From positions 248,001-312,000 of the forward strand of contig NZ_JAANBD010000027.1 of NCBI RefSeq assembly GCF_011089885.1: a DNA stretch of 64,000 nt. Reading direction: 5' to 3'. Source of the DNA: Thioalkalivibrio sp. XN279. Lineage in GTDB: Bacteria > Pseudomonadota > Gammaproteobacteria > Steroidobacterales > XN24. Every line of letters begins with the position of its first letter. Positions within the stretch are counted from its first letter, which is position 1. The notes under the pieces were generated by a model. It was not told the origin of the DNA, searched no databases, and saw only the letters and a list, made by a program, of their open reading frames with translations. This document shows, one piece after another, positions 7,923 through 17,005 of this stretch. A program made the translations under genes and the position numbers.

Positions 7923-8476
7923 AGCGGCTGCACGGAATGACGGCCTCACTGGTGCTGGCGGCGGCCGCGCTGTTGCTGTCGGGCTGCGCGGTGCAGGTCA
8001 CCGACTACGCGGGCCGGGAGCCCGAGCTCGACCTGCAGACCTATTTCGACGGCCCGCTCGTGGCCTGGGGCATCGTGCAGGATCGCAAGGGCGAGGTCAC
8101 GCGCAGCTTTCGCGTCGACATGGTCGGCCGCTGGGACGGCGACCGGGGCGTGCTGGAGGAGGACTTCCTCTGGAGCGACGGCACCACCGAGCGGCGCGTG
8201 TGGAATTTCCGCAAGCTGGACGAGCACCGCTACATCGGCACCGCCGGCGACGTCGTCGGTGAAGCCGAGGGCGAGGCGCACGGCAACGCACTGCGCTGGC
8301 GCTACACCCTGGCGCTGCCATGGAACGACGGCACCATCAACGTCCGGCTGGACGACTGGATGTGGCTCATCCAGGACGACATCCTGGTGAATCGCTCCGA
8401 GATCCGGAAGTTCGGTTTCCGCGTCGGCGAGGTCACCCTGTTCTTCCAGAAGAAAGGATCCGGACATGGCGACTGA
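7919..8476 (+). CDS. DUF3833 family lipoprotein
   Basis: A 185-residue protein starting at a GTG that overlaps the upstream stop (GTGA). The hydrophobic leader ends in the lipobox LLSGC near residue 22. DUF3833 features include LQTYFDGPLVAWGIVQDRKG, WSDGTTERRVWNF and an ending built around DDWMWLIQDDILVNRSEI. It is probably anchored to a membrane facing the periplasm and has a lipocalin-like pattern. DUF3833 genes habitually accompany FAD oxidoreductase/DUF1365/cyclopropane-synthase clusters, as here. Its biochemical role is unknown. Confidence 0.85.
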   Translation: MKRLHGMTASLVLAAAALLLSGCAVQVTDYAGREPELDLQTYFDGPLVAWGIVQDRKGEVTRSFRVDMVGRWDGDRGVLEEDFLWSDGTTERRVWNFRKLDEHRYIGTAGDVVGEAEGEAHGNALRWRYTLALPWNDGTINVRLDDWMWLIQDDILVNRSEIRKFGFRVGEVTLFFQKKGSGHGD

Positions 8477-9299
8477 ATGGCCTGACGGAGGTCTTGGCGG
8501 CCTGTTCCCGATCCGCGTCGTCGCCCAGCTGACGGGCATCAACCCGGTCACCATACGCGCCTGGGAGCGTCGCTACGGCCTGGTCCGGCCTGCGCGCACT
8601 CCGGGCGGCCATCGCCTGTACAGCCAGGTGGACGTGGAACGGTTGCGCGCAGCTTCGCGCCTGGTGGCCCGCGGCGTCTCGATCAGCGGCGCATCGCGCA
8701 TGCTGCACGAGTCGGGCGAGGCGTCCGGCGAACTGCGCGACAATGGCCTGGCGCACTGGCTGGAGTGCTTCAGCGAGCGTCTCGAGGCACTCGACGACCA
8801 CGGCATGCATGCCGTCGTCGACGCCGCCGAAGCCCAGCATCCGGGGCTCGGCATGGCGCTGGTCGACCGCCTGCCCGGGCTGGCGCGCGAATTGCCGCAC
8901 ATGCAGGTGACCTTCCTGGACGCATGGCTCCAGGGACGGCTCACGGCAGCGGGCACCCGCAGCCCCGGCGGCGAACCGCGCGTGCTGTTTGCGGCCGGCG
9001 CCGAGCCCCGCGGTCACCGCACCTGGGCGCTCGCTCTCGCCTCGGGGCTGCATGCCCATGGCCTGCGCCCGGTCGTCGTCACCACGCAGGCCGCCGACGA
9101 GCTGGCAACGGCGGCCGGAGCCACGAGCTGCACGGCGCTCGTCCTGGCCGGCACTGCGGTGCCGCCGCAGGCAAGCCTGCCTTGCGGCGTGCCCGTCTTC
9201 TGCAGGTCCGACGAGGCCGCCGGGACCGTGCTGGGCGAAGACCTGGCCGCGGCGCGCAGCGTCCTCGCGTCCAGCCTGTGCACAGGCGCCGCAGCGTGA
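8466..9299 (+). CDS. MerR-family regulator, LitR/CarH-like with degenerate cobalamin domain
   Basis: A 277-residue protein with an N-terminal MerR winged helix (about 13-80; RVVAQLTGINPVTIRAWERRYGL, HRLYSQVDVERL). The C-terminal half resembles the helical plus Rossmann modules of light-sensing B12 regulators LitR/CarH. The E/D-x-H-x-x-G cobalamin-ligand motif is not apparent: the equivalent loop reads AEPRGHRTW. No clear W-x9-EH motif is seen either. It overlaps the DUF3833 gene by 11 bp and the next gene by 4 bp, so it probably regulates its own operon. It may respond to something other than light-sensitive B12. Confidence 0.8.
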   Translation: MATEWPDGGLGGLFPIRVVAQLTGINPVTIRAWERRYGLVRPARTPGGHRLYSQVDVERLRAASRLVARGVSISGASRMLHESGEASGELRDNGLAHWLECFSERLEALDDHGMHAVVDAAEAQHPGLGMALVDRLPGLARELPHMQVTFLDAWLQGRLTAAGTRSPGGEPRVLFAAGAEPRGHRTWALALASGLHAHGLRPVVVTTQAADELATAAGATSCTALVLAGTAVPPQASLPCGVPVFCRSDEAAGTVLGEDLAAARSVLASSLCTGAAA

Positions 9300-9745
9300 G
9301 CCCCGTGATCGCTGCCGCGTCCGCGGGAGAGCCGGCAACCCTGGCGCGCTTCCGCGAGGCCTACCAGGTGCTCGACCGGGACCACCTGCACCTCCTCGAC
9401 GCGGTCTATGCGCCGCAGGTGGTGTTCGAAGACCCATTGCACCGCATCGAGGGGCTCGATGCGCTGCGCGACTATTTCGCGCGCATGTACCAGGGCGTCG
9501 AATCGATCCGTTTCGATTTCGGCACGGTGCTGCATACGGCCGACGAGGCCATGCTCACCTGGACCATGCACATGCGCCACCGGCGCCTCCGCCCGGGCGA
9601 GTCCCTCGCGCTGCCGGGGGCGACTCACGTGCGCTTCGGGGACCAGGTCCATTACCACCGCGACTACTTCGATGCCGGTGCGCTGTTGTACGAACGCCTG
9701 CCGCTGCTGGGCAGCGTGGTACGCGCTGTGCGCAGCCGGGTCTGA
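9296..9745 (+). CDS. NTF2-like / SnoaL-like protein
   Basis: A 149-residue single-domain protein with the NTF2/SnoaL cone fold: LARFREAYQVLDRDHLHLLDAVYAPQVVFEDPLHRIEGL near the N-terminus, then a run of alternating strands and a final DYFDAGALLYERLPLLG. The start is the GTG that overlaps the MerR stop (GTGA). A second in-frame GTG three codons on is also possible. Members of this fold are polyketide cyclases, isomerases or binding modules. In this operon type it is regularly found beside the FAD oxidoreductase, but its reaction is unknown. Confidence 0.77.
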   Translation: MSPVIAAASAGEPATLARFREAYQVLDRDHLHLLDAVYAPQVVFEDPLHRIEGLDALRDYFARMYQGVESIRFDFGTVLHTADEAMLTWTMHMRHRRLRPGESLALPGATHVRFGDQVHYHRDYFDAGALLYERLPLLGSVVRAVRSRV

Positions 9746-9765
9746 GGCCTCCAGGAAGAGTGATC

Positions 9766-11043
9766 ATGAAAATTGCGATTATCGGCAGCGGGATTTCCGG
9801 CCTCACGGCAGCGCGCAGGTTGTGCGTCGACCACGAGGTCACCGTGTTCGAGGCCAATGACTACATCGGCGGCCACACCAACACCATCGACGTGCAAGCG
9901 GAAGGCCGCAGCTGGGCGGTGGACACCGGCTTCATCGTCTTCAACGACTGGACCTATCCCAACTTCATCGCCCTGATGGACGAGATCGGCGTCGGTTCGC
10001 AGCCGAGCCAGATGGGCTTCAGCATGCGCTGCGAGCGCAGCGGCGTCGAGTATTGCGGCAGTTCGCTCAACCAGCTGTTCGCCCAGCGTCGCAACGTGGC
10101 CAGCCCGCGCTTCTGGGCCATGATCCGCGACATCCTGCGCTTCAACCGCGAGGCGCTGGAGTTGCTGCAGGGACAGGACGATGCACTCGGCCTCGGCGAC
10201 TACCTGGCGCAGCGCCGCTACTCGCAGCGCTTCGTCGACCACTACATCGTCCCCATGGGCGCCGCCATCTGGTCCACCGACCCGCAGACCATGCTGCGCT
10301 TCCCGGCGCGTTACTTCGTGGATTTCTTCAACAACCACGGCCTGCTTTCGGTGAAGGAGCGGCCGCAGTGGCATGTCATCAAGGGCGGCAGCCGCAGCTA
10401 CATCGGCCCGCTGACCGCGCCCTTTGCCGACCGCATCCGCCTTAATGCCCCGGTGCACAAGGTGGAACGCGACGAGGGCGGCGTGGACCTGGTGCTGGAC
10501 GGCGGGCACCGTGCCCGCTTCGACGCCGTGGTGTTCGCCTGTCACAGCGACCAGGCGCTGGCGCTGCTCGAGCAGCCGGATGCCGTGGAGCGCGAGGTGC
10601 TGGGCGCGATCCCCTACCAGCACAACCGCGCCGTGCTGCATACCGACACCAGCGTGCTGCCGCGCCGTCGCTCGGCCTGGGCGGCCTGGAACTACCATGT
10701 CCCCCGCGAGCAGCGCGACGCGGTGGCCGTGACCTACCATATGAATATCCTGCAGACCCTGCCGGCGCGGACCCAGTTCCTCGTCACCCTCAACCCGTCC
10801 ATGCACATCGATCCGGCGCGGGTCATCCGCGAGATCGATTACCAGCATCCCGTTTACACGCCGGAAGGCGTTGCGGCGCAGCGCCGCCGCAGCGAGGTCA
10901 TGGGCCTGAACCGCAGCTTCTATTGCGGCGCCTGGTGGAGCTACGGCTTTCACGAGGACGGCGTGAAGAGCGGACTGGTGGCCGCGGCCGCAGTGCAATC
11001 CTGGAGCAGTCATGCACAGCTGCCTCTACGTCGGGCAAGTTAA
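9766..11043 (+). CDS. FAD-dependent amine-oxidase-like oxidoreductase of the DUF1365/CFA cluster
   Basis: A 425-residue flavoprotein. The dinucleotide-binding motif IGSGISG is at 6-12, the second-strand acidic residue lies in VFEANDYIGGH, and the conserved GFIVFNDWTYPNF block follows. It belongs to the group annotated as NAD/FAD-binding amine oxidase next to DUF1365 and cyclopropane-synthase genes. Related genes in Rhodobacter are linked to singlet-oxygen response and furan-fatty-acid formation, where a desaturation of the methylated acyl chain is proposed. It overlaps the DUF1365 gene by 32 bp. Its exact substrate here is inferred, not shown. Confidence 0.85.
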   Translation: MKIAIIGSGISGLTAARRLCVDHEVTVFEANDYIGGHTNTIDVQAEGRSWAVDTGFIVFNDWTYPNFIALMDEIGVGSQPSQMGFSMRCERSGVEYCGSSLNQLFAQRRNVASPRFWAMIRDILRFNREALELLQGQDDALGLGDYLAQRRYSQRFVDHYIVPMGAAIWSTDPQTMLRFPARYFVDFFNNHGLLSVKERPQWHVIKGGSRSYIGPLTAPFADRIRLNAPVHKVERDEGGVDLVLDGGHRARFDAVVFACHSDQALALLEQPDAVEREVLGAIPYQHNRAVLHTDTSVLPRRRSAWAAWNYHVPREQRDAVAVTYHMNILQTLPARTQFLVTLNPSMHIDPARVIREIDYQHPVYTPEGVAAQRRRSEVMGLNRSFYCGAWWSYGFHEDGVKSGLVAAAAVQSWSSHAQLPLRRAS

Positions 11044-11797
11044 CCACCGGCGGCACGGCGGGGGCGACGACCCGGTGTCGAACGCCTTCACCTACCGCCT
11101 GTTCATGGTCTACCTCGACCTGGCCGAGCTGGATCGAGTATTCCGCGGCCGCTGGCTGTGGAGCACGCGGCGCCGGGCGCCGGCCTGGCTGCGACGCGAG
11201 GACCACATGGGCGACCCGGCGGTGCCGCTGGAGCAGGCGGTGCGCGACCTGGTCCAGGCCCGCACCGGACAGCGCTCGGCCGGGCCGGTGCGCATGCTCA
11301 CCCACCTGCGCTACTTCGGCCATTGTTTCAACCCCGTCACTTTCTACTATTGTTATGACGCTGCAGGAACCGAAGTCGATGCCGTCGTGTGCGAGGTGAA
11401 CAACACGCCCTGGGGCGAGCAGCACTGCTACGTGCTGCCGCGGGATGCTGCGCGCGTGCGCGGCCCCAGCCAGGAATTCGAGCTGGACAAGGAATTCCAC
11501 GTCTCCCCCTTCCTGCCCATGCACACGCATTACCGCTGGCGCTTCACGGCGCCGGGGCCGAGGCTGCTGGTGCACCTGCGCAACGAGGAGGCGCGCGGCC
11601 ACGCCTTCGACGCCACCTTGAGCCTGGAACGTCGCGAGATCACCGGGCGCTCGCTGGCCGCCGCGCTGGCACGATTTCCCTTCATGACCCTGCGGGTCGT
11701 GGCTCTCATCTACTGGCAGGCGCTGAAGCTGAAGCTCAAGGGCGCCGTTTTCTACACGCACCCGTCGAAGGGTACCGCGGGACTGGAGAAACCATGA
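11012..11797 (+). CDS. DUF1365 family protein
   Basis: A 261-residue protein with the DUF1365 hallmarks: NAFTYRLFMVYLDLAEL at about 28-44, RMLTHLRYFGHCFNPVTFYYCYD near 93-115, and VSPFLPMHTHYRWRF near 164-178. It begins inside the end of the FAD oxidoreductase gene and ends in an ATGA overlap with the cyclopropane synthase gene, so the three are probably translationally coupled. Several conserved His and Cys residues suggest metal or substrate binding. No reaction is established that I can name. Confidence 0.88.
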   Translation: MHSCLYVGQVNHRRHGGGDDPVSNAFTYRLFMVYLDLAELDRVFRGRWLWSTRRRAPAWLRREDHMGDPAVPLEQAVRDLVQARTGQRSAGPVRMLTHLRYFGHCFNPVTFYYCYDAAGTEVDAVVCEVNNTPWGEQHCYVLPRDAARVRGPSQEFELDKEFHVSPFLPMHTHYRWRFTAPGPRLLVHLRNEEARGHAFDATLSLERREITGRSLAAALARFPFMTLRVVALIYWQALKLKLKGAVFYTHPSKGTAGLEKP

Positions 11798-13074
11798 GCG
11801 AAGACATCATCCCGGCCGAGCTTGCGTTATCCCACGTCGACCGGCAGGTCCGCCCCAGCCGCATGCAGGCGCTGGCCAAGCGCCTGCTGCTGGAGCGCCT
11901 GGCCCGCATTCGCCACGGCGGCATCGAGATCCACGACGCCGACGGCACGCGACGTTTCGGTGAGCACGGCGTCGCCGGCGCCCCGCAGGCGAAGATCGAA
12001 GTGCTGCACCCGCAGTTCTGGGCCGACGCGGCCTTCGGCGGCACCACCAGTGGCGGGGAGGCTTACATCCACGGCCTGTGGAAATGCGACGACCTGACCG
12101 CACTGGTGCGCATCCTGGTGGCCAACCGCGCCGTGCTCGAGTCGATGAACGGCGGCGCGACGCGCTTCGCCGCTGTCGGCCGTCGTGTTGCGCACTGGCT
12201 CAATCGCAACAGCCGCGAGGGCAGCCGGCGCAACATCTCGGCCCACTACGACCTGGGCAACGATTTCTTCCGCCTGTTCCTCGACCCCACCATGAATTAC
12301 TCCTGCGGGATCTTCGAGCGCGAGGACGCCAGCATGGAGCAGGCATCGATCGCCAAGATGGACGCCGCCTGCCGCAAGCTCGACCTGCAGCCCGGCGACC
12401 ACCTGGTCGAGATCGGCACCGGCTGGGGCGGACTGGCCCTGCATGCGGCCAGGCATTACGGCTGCCGCGTGACCACCACCACGATCTCGCGCGAACAGCA
12501 CGCCCTGGCCTCCGAGCGCATCCGTGCCGCCGGGCTGCAGGATCGCGTGACGCTGCTGCGCAGCGACTACCGCGACCTCGAGGGCCAGTTCGACAAGCTG
12601 GTCTCGATCGAGATGATCGAGGCGGTCGGCCACCAGTACCTCGATACCTACTTCAGCGCCTGCTCGCGGCTGTTGAAGCCTGACGGGCTGATGCTCATCC
12701 AGGCCATCACCATCCGCGACGAGCACTATGCGAACGCGCTCAAGTCGGTGGACTTCATCCAGCGCTTCATCTTTCCCGGCGGCTTCCTGCCGTCGGTGTC
12801 GGCCATGACCGGCAGCCTGGCGCGCAGCAGCGACCTGCAGCTCCTGCACCTGCAGGACATCGGCCTGCACTACGCCACCACGCTGCGCCTGTGGCGCGAG
12901 CGCTTTTTCCGCAACCTCGACCAGGTGCGCGCGCTGGGCTACCCGGAGAGCTTCATCCGCATGTGGGAGTACTACCTCTGCTACTGCGAGGGCGGTTTCC
13001 TGGAGCGCAACATCGGCACCGTGCAGATGCTGCTGGCCAAGCCCCGCAACCGCCGCCCCTCGCTGTCCTACTGA
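11794..13074 (+). CDS. cfa: Cyclopropane-fatty-acyl-phospholipid synthase family methyltransferase
   Basis: A 426-residue SAM-dependent enzyme. The Rossmann motif VEIGTGWGGLALHAA begins near residue 204. It is preceded by the CFA-family block NISAHYDLGNDFFRLFLDPTMNYSCG (about 147-172) and followed by IEMIEAVGHQYLDTYF and a Cys-rich YYLCYCEGGF near 391-400. The reaction is transfer of a methyl carbon to an unsaturated acyl chain of a phospholipid. In this gene neighbourhood it may act as a fatty-acid methylase rather than a true cyclopropane former. Its stop lies 4 bp from the convergent S9 peptidase stop. Confidence 0.88.
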   Translation: MSEDIIPAELALSHVDRQVRPSRMQALAKRLLLERLARIRHGGIEIHDADGTRRFGEHGVAGAPQAKIEVLHPQFWADAAFGGTTSGGEAYIHGLWKCDDLTALVRILVANRAVLESMNGGATRFAAVGRRVAHWLNRNSREGSRRNISAHYDLGNDFFRLFLDPTMNYSCGIFEREDASMEQASIAKMDAACRKLDLQPGDHLVEIGTGWGGLALHAARHYGCRVTTTTISREQHALASERIRAAGLQDRVTLLRSDYRDLEGQFDKLVSIEMIEAVGHQYLDTYFSACSRLLKPDGLMLIQAITIRDEHYANALKSVDFIQRFIFPGGFLPSVSAMTGSLARSSDLQLLHLQDIGLHYATTLRLWRERFFRNLDQVRALGYPESFIRMWEYYLCYCEGGFLERNIGTVQMLLAKPRNRRPSLSY

Positions 13075-13078
13075 GCAG

Positions 13079-15175
13079 TCACTCGGCGCCGAGCCAGCGC
13101 TCGAACCAGGCCGCCATTTCACCGTAGAAATGGCGGCTGTTGTGGCCGGTCATGATCCAGTGGTTCTCCTTCGGATAGACCAGCAGGCGGCTGGGCACCT
13201 GGAGGCGCTGCAGCACGGTCCACAGCTCCAGCGTGTTGTTCAGCGGCACGCGGTAGTCGAGCGCTCCGGCCGTCACCAGTGTCGGCGTGCTGAAATTGGC
13301 GGCGTAGGTCATCGGGCTTTGCTCGGTCCACAGCGGATGGCCTTCCCAGGGCGGACCGCCGACGTTCACCTCGCGGTGGTAGACGGCATCGCTGGTGCCC
13401 CACTGGCTCGCGAGGTTGACCAGGCCGGCGTGATTCACCAGGCAGAGGTAGCGGTCGGTGCTGGCCAGCATCCAGCTCGCAAGATGGCCGCCGTAGCTGG
13501 CGCCCGCGGCGCACTGGCGCGCGCCGTCGATAAAGCCGTAGCGGGCGATGGCCACGTCCGCGCCCTGGTTGATCTCCTCTGCCGGGCCCTTGAGCGGATC
13601 GCCCTGGATGCTCTGGGCGAAGGCCTCACCGAAGCCGGTCGAGCCCTTGTAGTTGGTCGCCACCAGCACGTAGTCGGTGCCGGCAATGAGGTGGTAGTTC
13701 CAGCGCAGGTGCACCTGGTCACGCCACATACCGTGCGGACCGCCGTGCATCAGCACCACGACCGGGTACTTGCGCGCGGGATCGAAACCCGCCGGCCTGA
13801 CCAGGAGATTGTGTATGCGCCGGCCGTCCTCGGTTTCGAACCAGAAATGCTCCACCGGCTGCAGGTCGAGCTGGGCCGTGCGCGCGCCGGTGAAGTCGCT
13901 CAGGGCCCGATGCCCGCCGCGTCGCAGGTCGATGCGCACCACCTCCGCGGGATTCACGGCGCTCTCGAAGTTCGCCAGCAGCACCGGACGACCGCGCTGC
14001 GATATCGACAGGTTGCCGTAGCCGCCCTGCGCCATGTCGAAGGCGAGGCGCGCCTCGCCCCCGCTGCTGCGGCCGCGGTACAGCTTGACGTGGCCGGCAT
14101 CCTGGCCGAGGACGTAGACCTCGCGCCCGTCCGGCGTCACCGCGAAGTCACCCGCCGTGCGCAGGTCGGGCAAGGTGATCTCGGCCGCGACGGTCGCCGC
14201 CGGCCAGTCCAGGCGCACCACGCGCGCGGCGTTGAAGACGCGGTCCGTACGCGGTACGCGCCGCGCGAACAGGCTGCGCCCGTCGCTGCTGAACACCGGT
14301 CCGCTCCAGCCGTCGCCGCCCTCCAGGCCGTCCCTGCCGGTGAGGCGGCGCGGCTCGCCGCCGGACAGCGAAACCTGCCACAGCTCCGAGTTCGTGAAGT
14401 CGAATGCCGCGCGGTGCCGGTTGCGGCTGGCCACGAATACGATGGACTCGCCGTCGGGCGCCCACGCCGGATCGAGGCCGCCGCCGCTGGCCGCGTAGCC
14501 GGGCTGTTGCACCAGCTCGCTGCCGGCAAGCAGGTCTACGGCGCCGTCCGCGCCGATGGTCTGCACCAGCAGCCGCGGCTGGCGCTCGGGCTGCAGCCAC
14601 TTGTCCCAGTTGCGGATGGGGAAGCCGTCGTAGGCGTGCACCTCGTACTTGCGCTCGCCCTCCTCCTTCTTGATGCGCTCGCTGTCCTCGTCGTTGGCGG
14701 CGTCGCGGTGCACGTCGCTGGTGAAAGCGATGCGGCTGCCGTCGGGCGAGAAGCGCGGCTGGCGGGCGCCGGTGCTGATGGAAGTCACGCGCTGGGCCTC
14801 GCCGCCACGCGCCAGGTCGAGAAGATAGACCTGCGCCGCCTCGTCCCCCTCGCGCTTGGCCGTGAAAGCGATGCGCGTGCCGTCCGGGCTCCAGGCAACG
14901 CCTGATTCGCCGGACTTGACGAAGGTGAGCTGGCGGGGCGGCGTCGCGCCGTCGGTGTCCACCAGCCACAGGTGCGTCGCCTGCTTGTCCTTGTCGTAAT
15001 CCGGCTGCACGACCTGGAACACTGCCTGGCTGCCGTCGGGGCTGACCACGGGCGCACCGACGCGCGGCATCAGCCACAGGTCCTCGTGGGTCATAGGGCG
15101 CGGCGCGGCGTTCTCGTCGGCATGCGCAAGCGCGGGCAGGAGGCACAGGGACAGCAACAGGATTCTGAGCAGCAT
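13079..15175 (-). CDS. S9-family serine peptidase (acylaminoacyl/dipeptidyl peptidase-like), exported
   Basis: A 698-residue protein with a signal peptide (about 1-22), an N-terminal propeller with repeated PDG motifs (PVVSPDGS, FSPDGSRIAFTSD) and a C-terminal alpha/beta hydrolase. The nucleophile is S560 in GASYGGH; the Asp is probably in AGALDYRVP and the His in KENHWI. The oxyanion region reads VVLMHGGPHGM. It cleaves short peptides in the periplasm. The start at 15175 opens the signal peptide; the frame is open further upstream without a leader. It is convergent with cfa. Confidence 0.87.
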   Translation of the reverse strand: MLLRILLLSLCLLPALAHADENAAPRPMTHEDLWLMPRVGAPVVSPDGSQAVFQVVQPDYDKDKQATHLWLVDTDGATPPRQLTFVKSGESGVAWSPDGTRIAFTAKREGDEAAQVYLLDLARGGEAQRVTSISTGARQPRFSPDGSRIAFTSDVHRDAANDEDSERIKKEEGERKYEVHAYDGFPIRNWDKWLQPERQPRLLVQTIGADGAVDLLAGSELVQQPGYAASGGGLDPAWAPDGESIVFVASRNRHRAAFDFTNSELWQVSLSGGEPRRLTGRDGLEGGDGWSGPVFSSDGRSLFARRVPRTDRVFNAARVVRLDWPAATVAAEITLPDLRTAGDFAVTPDGREVYVLGQDAGHVKLYRGRSSGGEARLAFDMAQGGYGNLSISQRGRPVLLANFESAVNPAEVVRIDLRRGGHRALSDFTGARTAQLDLQPVEHFWFETEDGRRIHNLLVRPAGFDPARKYPVVVLMHGGPHGMWRDQVHLRWNYHLIAGTDYVLVATNYKGSTGFGEAFAQSIQGDPLKGPAEEINQGADVAIARYGFIDGARQCAAGASYGGHLASWMLASTDRYLCLVNHAGLVNLASQWGTSDAVYHREVNVGGPPWEGHPLWTEQSPMTYAANFSTPTLVTAGALDYRVPLNNTLELWTVLQRLQVPSRLLVYPKENHWIMTGHNSRHFYGEMAAWFERWLGAE

Positions 15176-15251
15176 GGGCAAAAGGCTCCCTCGATGGACC
15201 GGAGACGTGAAGGCCGGATTCTGCCAGAAAGGCGCGTGCGGCGGGACGCGC

Positions 15252-16127
15252 TCAGGCGAGCGGGCTGCGGAATCCCGGCGGCTTGACCACCAGCAGGTCG
15301 CATTCGGCCCGGTCCAGCAGCCGCTCCGCCGTGCCGCCGACGAACACCTGCTCGACGCGGCTGCGCGAGATCCCGCCGGCCAGCAGCACGTCGGCCTCGA
15401 ACTCTGCAGCCAGGCGCGGCAGCTCCTGCTCCGGCCGTCCCTCGATGAGATGCAGCTGCGGGGCAGGAATGGATCTGTCGGCGAGCAGCGCATTCACGGC
15501 GGCCGTGGCCTCGCGGGCGGCACCGCCGGCGACACAGTGGGCGACGTGACTTTGCGCCTGCAAGGCGGAGCCAAGCCGCTCCGCCAGGTCGAGGATGGCA
15601 TGGTCGAGCCTGGCATGCCGGTCGTCGCGATGGCTCGGGTCGACGGCGGCGAGCAGCCGGGGATGTTGCGGCCAGTCGCGCCCCTTGGCGAGCAGCAACG
15701 GCGCCGGGCAGATGCGGATCAGCTGCCAGTCGGCGGCGCTCAGGGTGGCCCGCGCCAGCCACTCGTGATGATGGGTGCGCATCACCACCAGGGCAGCACC
15801 GACCGCCAGTGCGCGGCGCGTCACCGCCTCGTGGCCCGGGTTCGCGTACTCGGCCGCCACCGCAACCTCGAAGCCGCGCTGGCGCCACGGCTGCGCCTTC
15901 TCTTGCAGCCACGCCAGGCTGGCATCGACCCGGGCCGCGCGCGCGGCCTCGAGCCGCTCGGTCACGCGGAAGTGGCTGCCCTCCATGGCCTGGTCGAACT
16001 CGACCCGGAACAGCTCCAGCGGCAGCCGCAGGGCGCCGGCCAGCCGCGCGCCGCGCGCCAGGGCGTGGTCCGGCACGTCGGCCGGGTCCATCACCACCAG
16101 CACCGGGGACGGGCCGGACAGGTTCAT
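15252..16127 (-). CDS. Tandem universal stress protein
   Basis: A 291-residue protein with two UspA domains (about 1-145 and 150-291). The second carries the nucleotide-binding pattern GGISRSRVEQVFVGGTAERLL and ends DLLVVKPPG; the first keeps VLVVMDPADVPDHAL. An in-frame start at 16175 would add a low-complexity leader, while the ATG at 16127 follows GAGGTAAGG and overlaps no gene. It lies 4 bp after the FNR-type regulator, so the two are almost certainly one transcript. That fits Usp proteins being part of Anr/FNR anaerobic regulons in pseudomonads. Confidence 0.87.
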   Translation of the reverse strand: MNLSGPSPVLVVMDPADVPDHALARGARLAGALRLPLELFRVEFDQAMEGSHFRVTERLEAARAARVDASLAWLQEKAQPWRQRGFEVAVAAEYANPGHEAVTRRALAVGAALVVMRTHHHEWLARATLSAADWQLIRICPAPLLLAKGRDWPQHPRLLAAVDPSHRDDRHARLDHAILDLAERLGSALQAQSHVAHCVAGGAAREATAAVNALLADRSIPAPQLHLIEGRPEQELPRLAAEFEADVLLAGGISRSRVEQVFVGGTAERLLDRAECDLLVVKPPGFRSPLA

Positions 16128-16131
16128 CGCC

Positions 16132-16905
16132 TTACCTCGAGTGGGGGGTGCCTCGCGTCGCGCTGCCGCCGTCAAGATCCAGCGCCTCGCCCAGCTTGAG
16201 CAGGGCGTTGAAATCCAGGATCTCCACCTCGCGCCGCTTCACCGCCACGATGCCCTCGTCCTGGAAACGCGCGAACAGCCGGCTGATCGTCTCCGTGGCA
16301 AGGCGCAGGTGACTCGCAATATCACGTCGTGGCATCGGCAACGTGACGAGGTGCGGCACCAGGCCGCGACGCGCGTAGCGCCGGGACAGGCCCAGCAGGA
16401 AAGCGGCCAGGCGCTCGTCCGCGCTGTGTTCCGTGGCCAGCTGTGCGCTGGCGGACATCTCCCGGCTCATCACCCGGAGAATCTGTGTCTGCAGGCCGGG
16501 CACCTCGCGCGTCAGCTGCTCGAGGCGCGCGAAGGGCAGCGCACAGACGGAGGTCGTCTGCAGGGCGACGGCGTTGCAGCGGTTGCGTCCGGAATGGATG
16601 CCGTCGAGGCCGGCCAGCTCGCCGCCGATATGGAAACCGAGCACGTGCTCGCGGCCCTGGTTGTCGATGGTGTAGGTCTTCAGCGCCCCGCTCTTGACCG
16701 CGAACAGCGCATGGAAACTGTCCCCCTCGCGGAACAGGTGCTCTCCGGGGCGGATCGGCCCGCGCGTGTGGACGATGGACTCGAGTTTCTCCATGTCGTC
16801 GGCGTCAAGACCGAGCGGCAGGCAGAGGTCGCGCAAGGAGCAGGTGCGACAGGTTTGCCGGAGATGGGCGATGCTGACGACGTTGGAGTTGTTTGCGGAC
16901 GACAC
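16132..16905 (-). CDS. fnr: FNR/Anr-type oxygen-sensing transcription regulator
   Basis: A 257-residue Crp/Fnr protein. Starting at the GTG at 16905 (AAGGA with a 6-nt spacer), the cysteines fall at C19, C22, C28 and C121, one residue off the four [4Fe-4S] ligands of E. coli FNR (20, 23, 29, 122). The cNMP-like barrel spans about 40-150, and the recognition helix TETISRLFARFQ keeps the E-S-R contacts for TTGAT half-sites. An upstream in-frame start at 16974 would add 23 residues without a ribosome site. It senses oxygen through cluster loss and should control the matching boxes at 17006 and 63415. Confidence 0.92.
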   Translation of the reverse strand: MSSANNSNVVSIAHLRQTCRTCSLRDLCLPLGLDADDMEKLESIVHTRGPIRPGEHLFREGDSFHALFAVKSGALKTYTIDNQGREHVLGFHIGGELAGLDGIHSGRNRCNAVALQTTSVCALPFARLEQLTREVPGLQTQILRVMSREMSASAQLATEHSADERLAAFLLGLSRRYARRGLVPHLVTLPMPRRDIASHLRLATETISRLFARFQDEGIVAVKRREVEILDFNALLKLGEALDLDGGSATRGTPHSR

Positions 16906-17005
16906 CAGAGATCCTTGTGGAGCCTTATGCGGATTGTAAACAAAGACTTGGCTCTGGCGGCCTGTTGAAACCACTTATTTACCGCGAACTGGACTCTGTC
17001 CAGAA

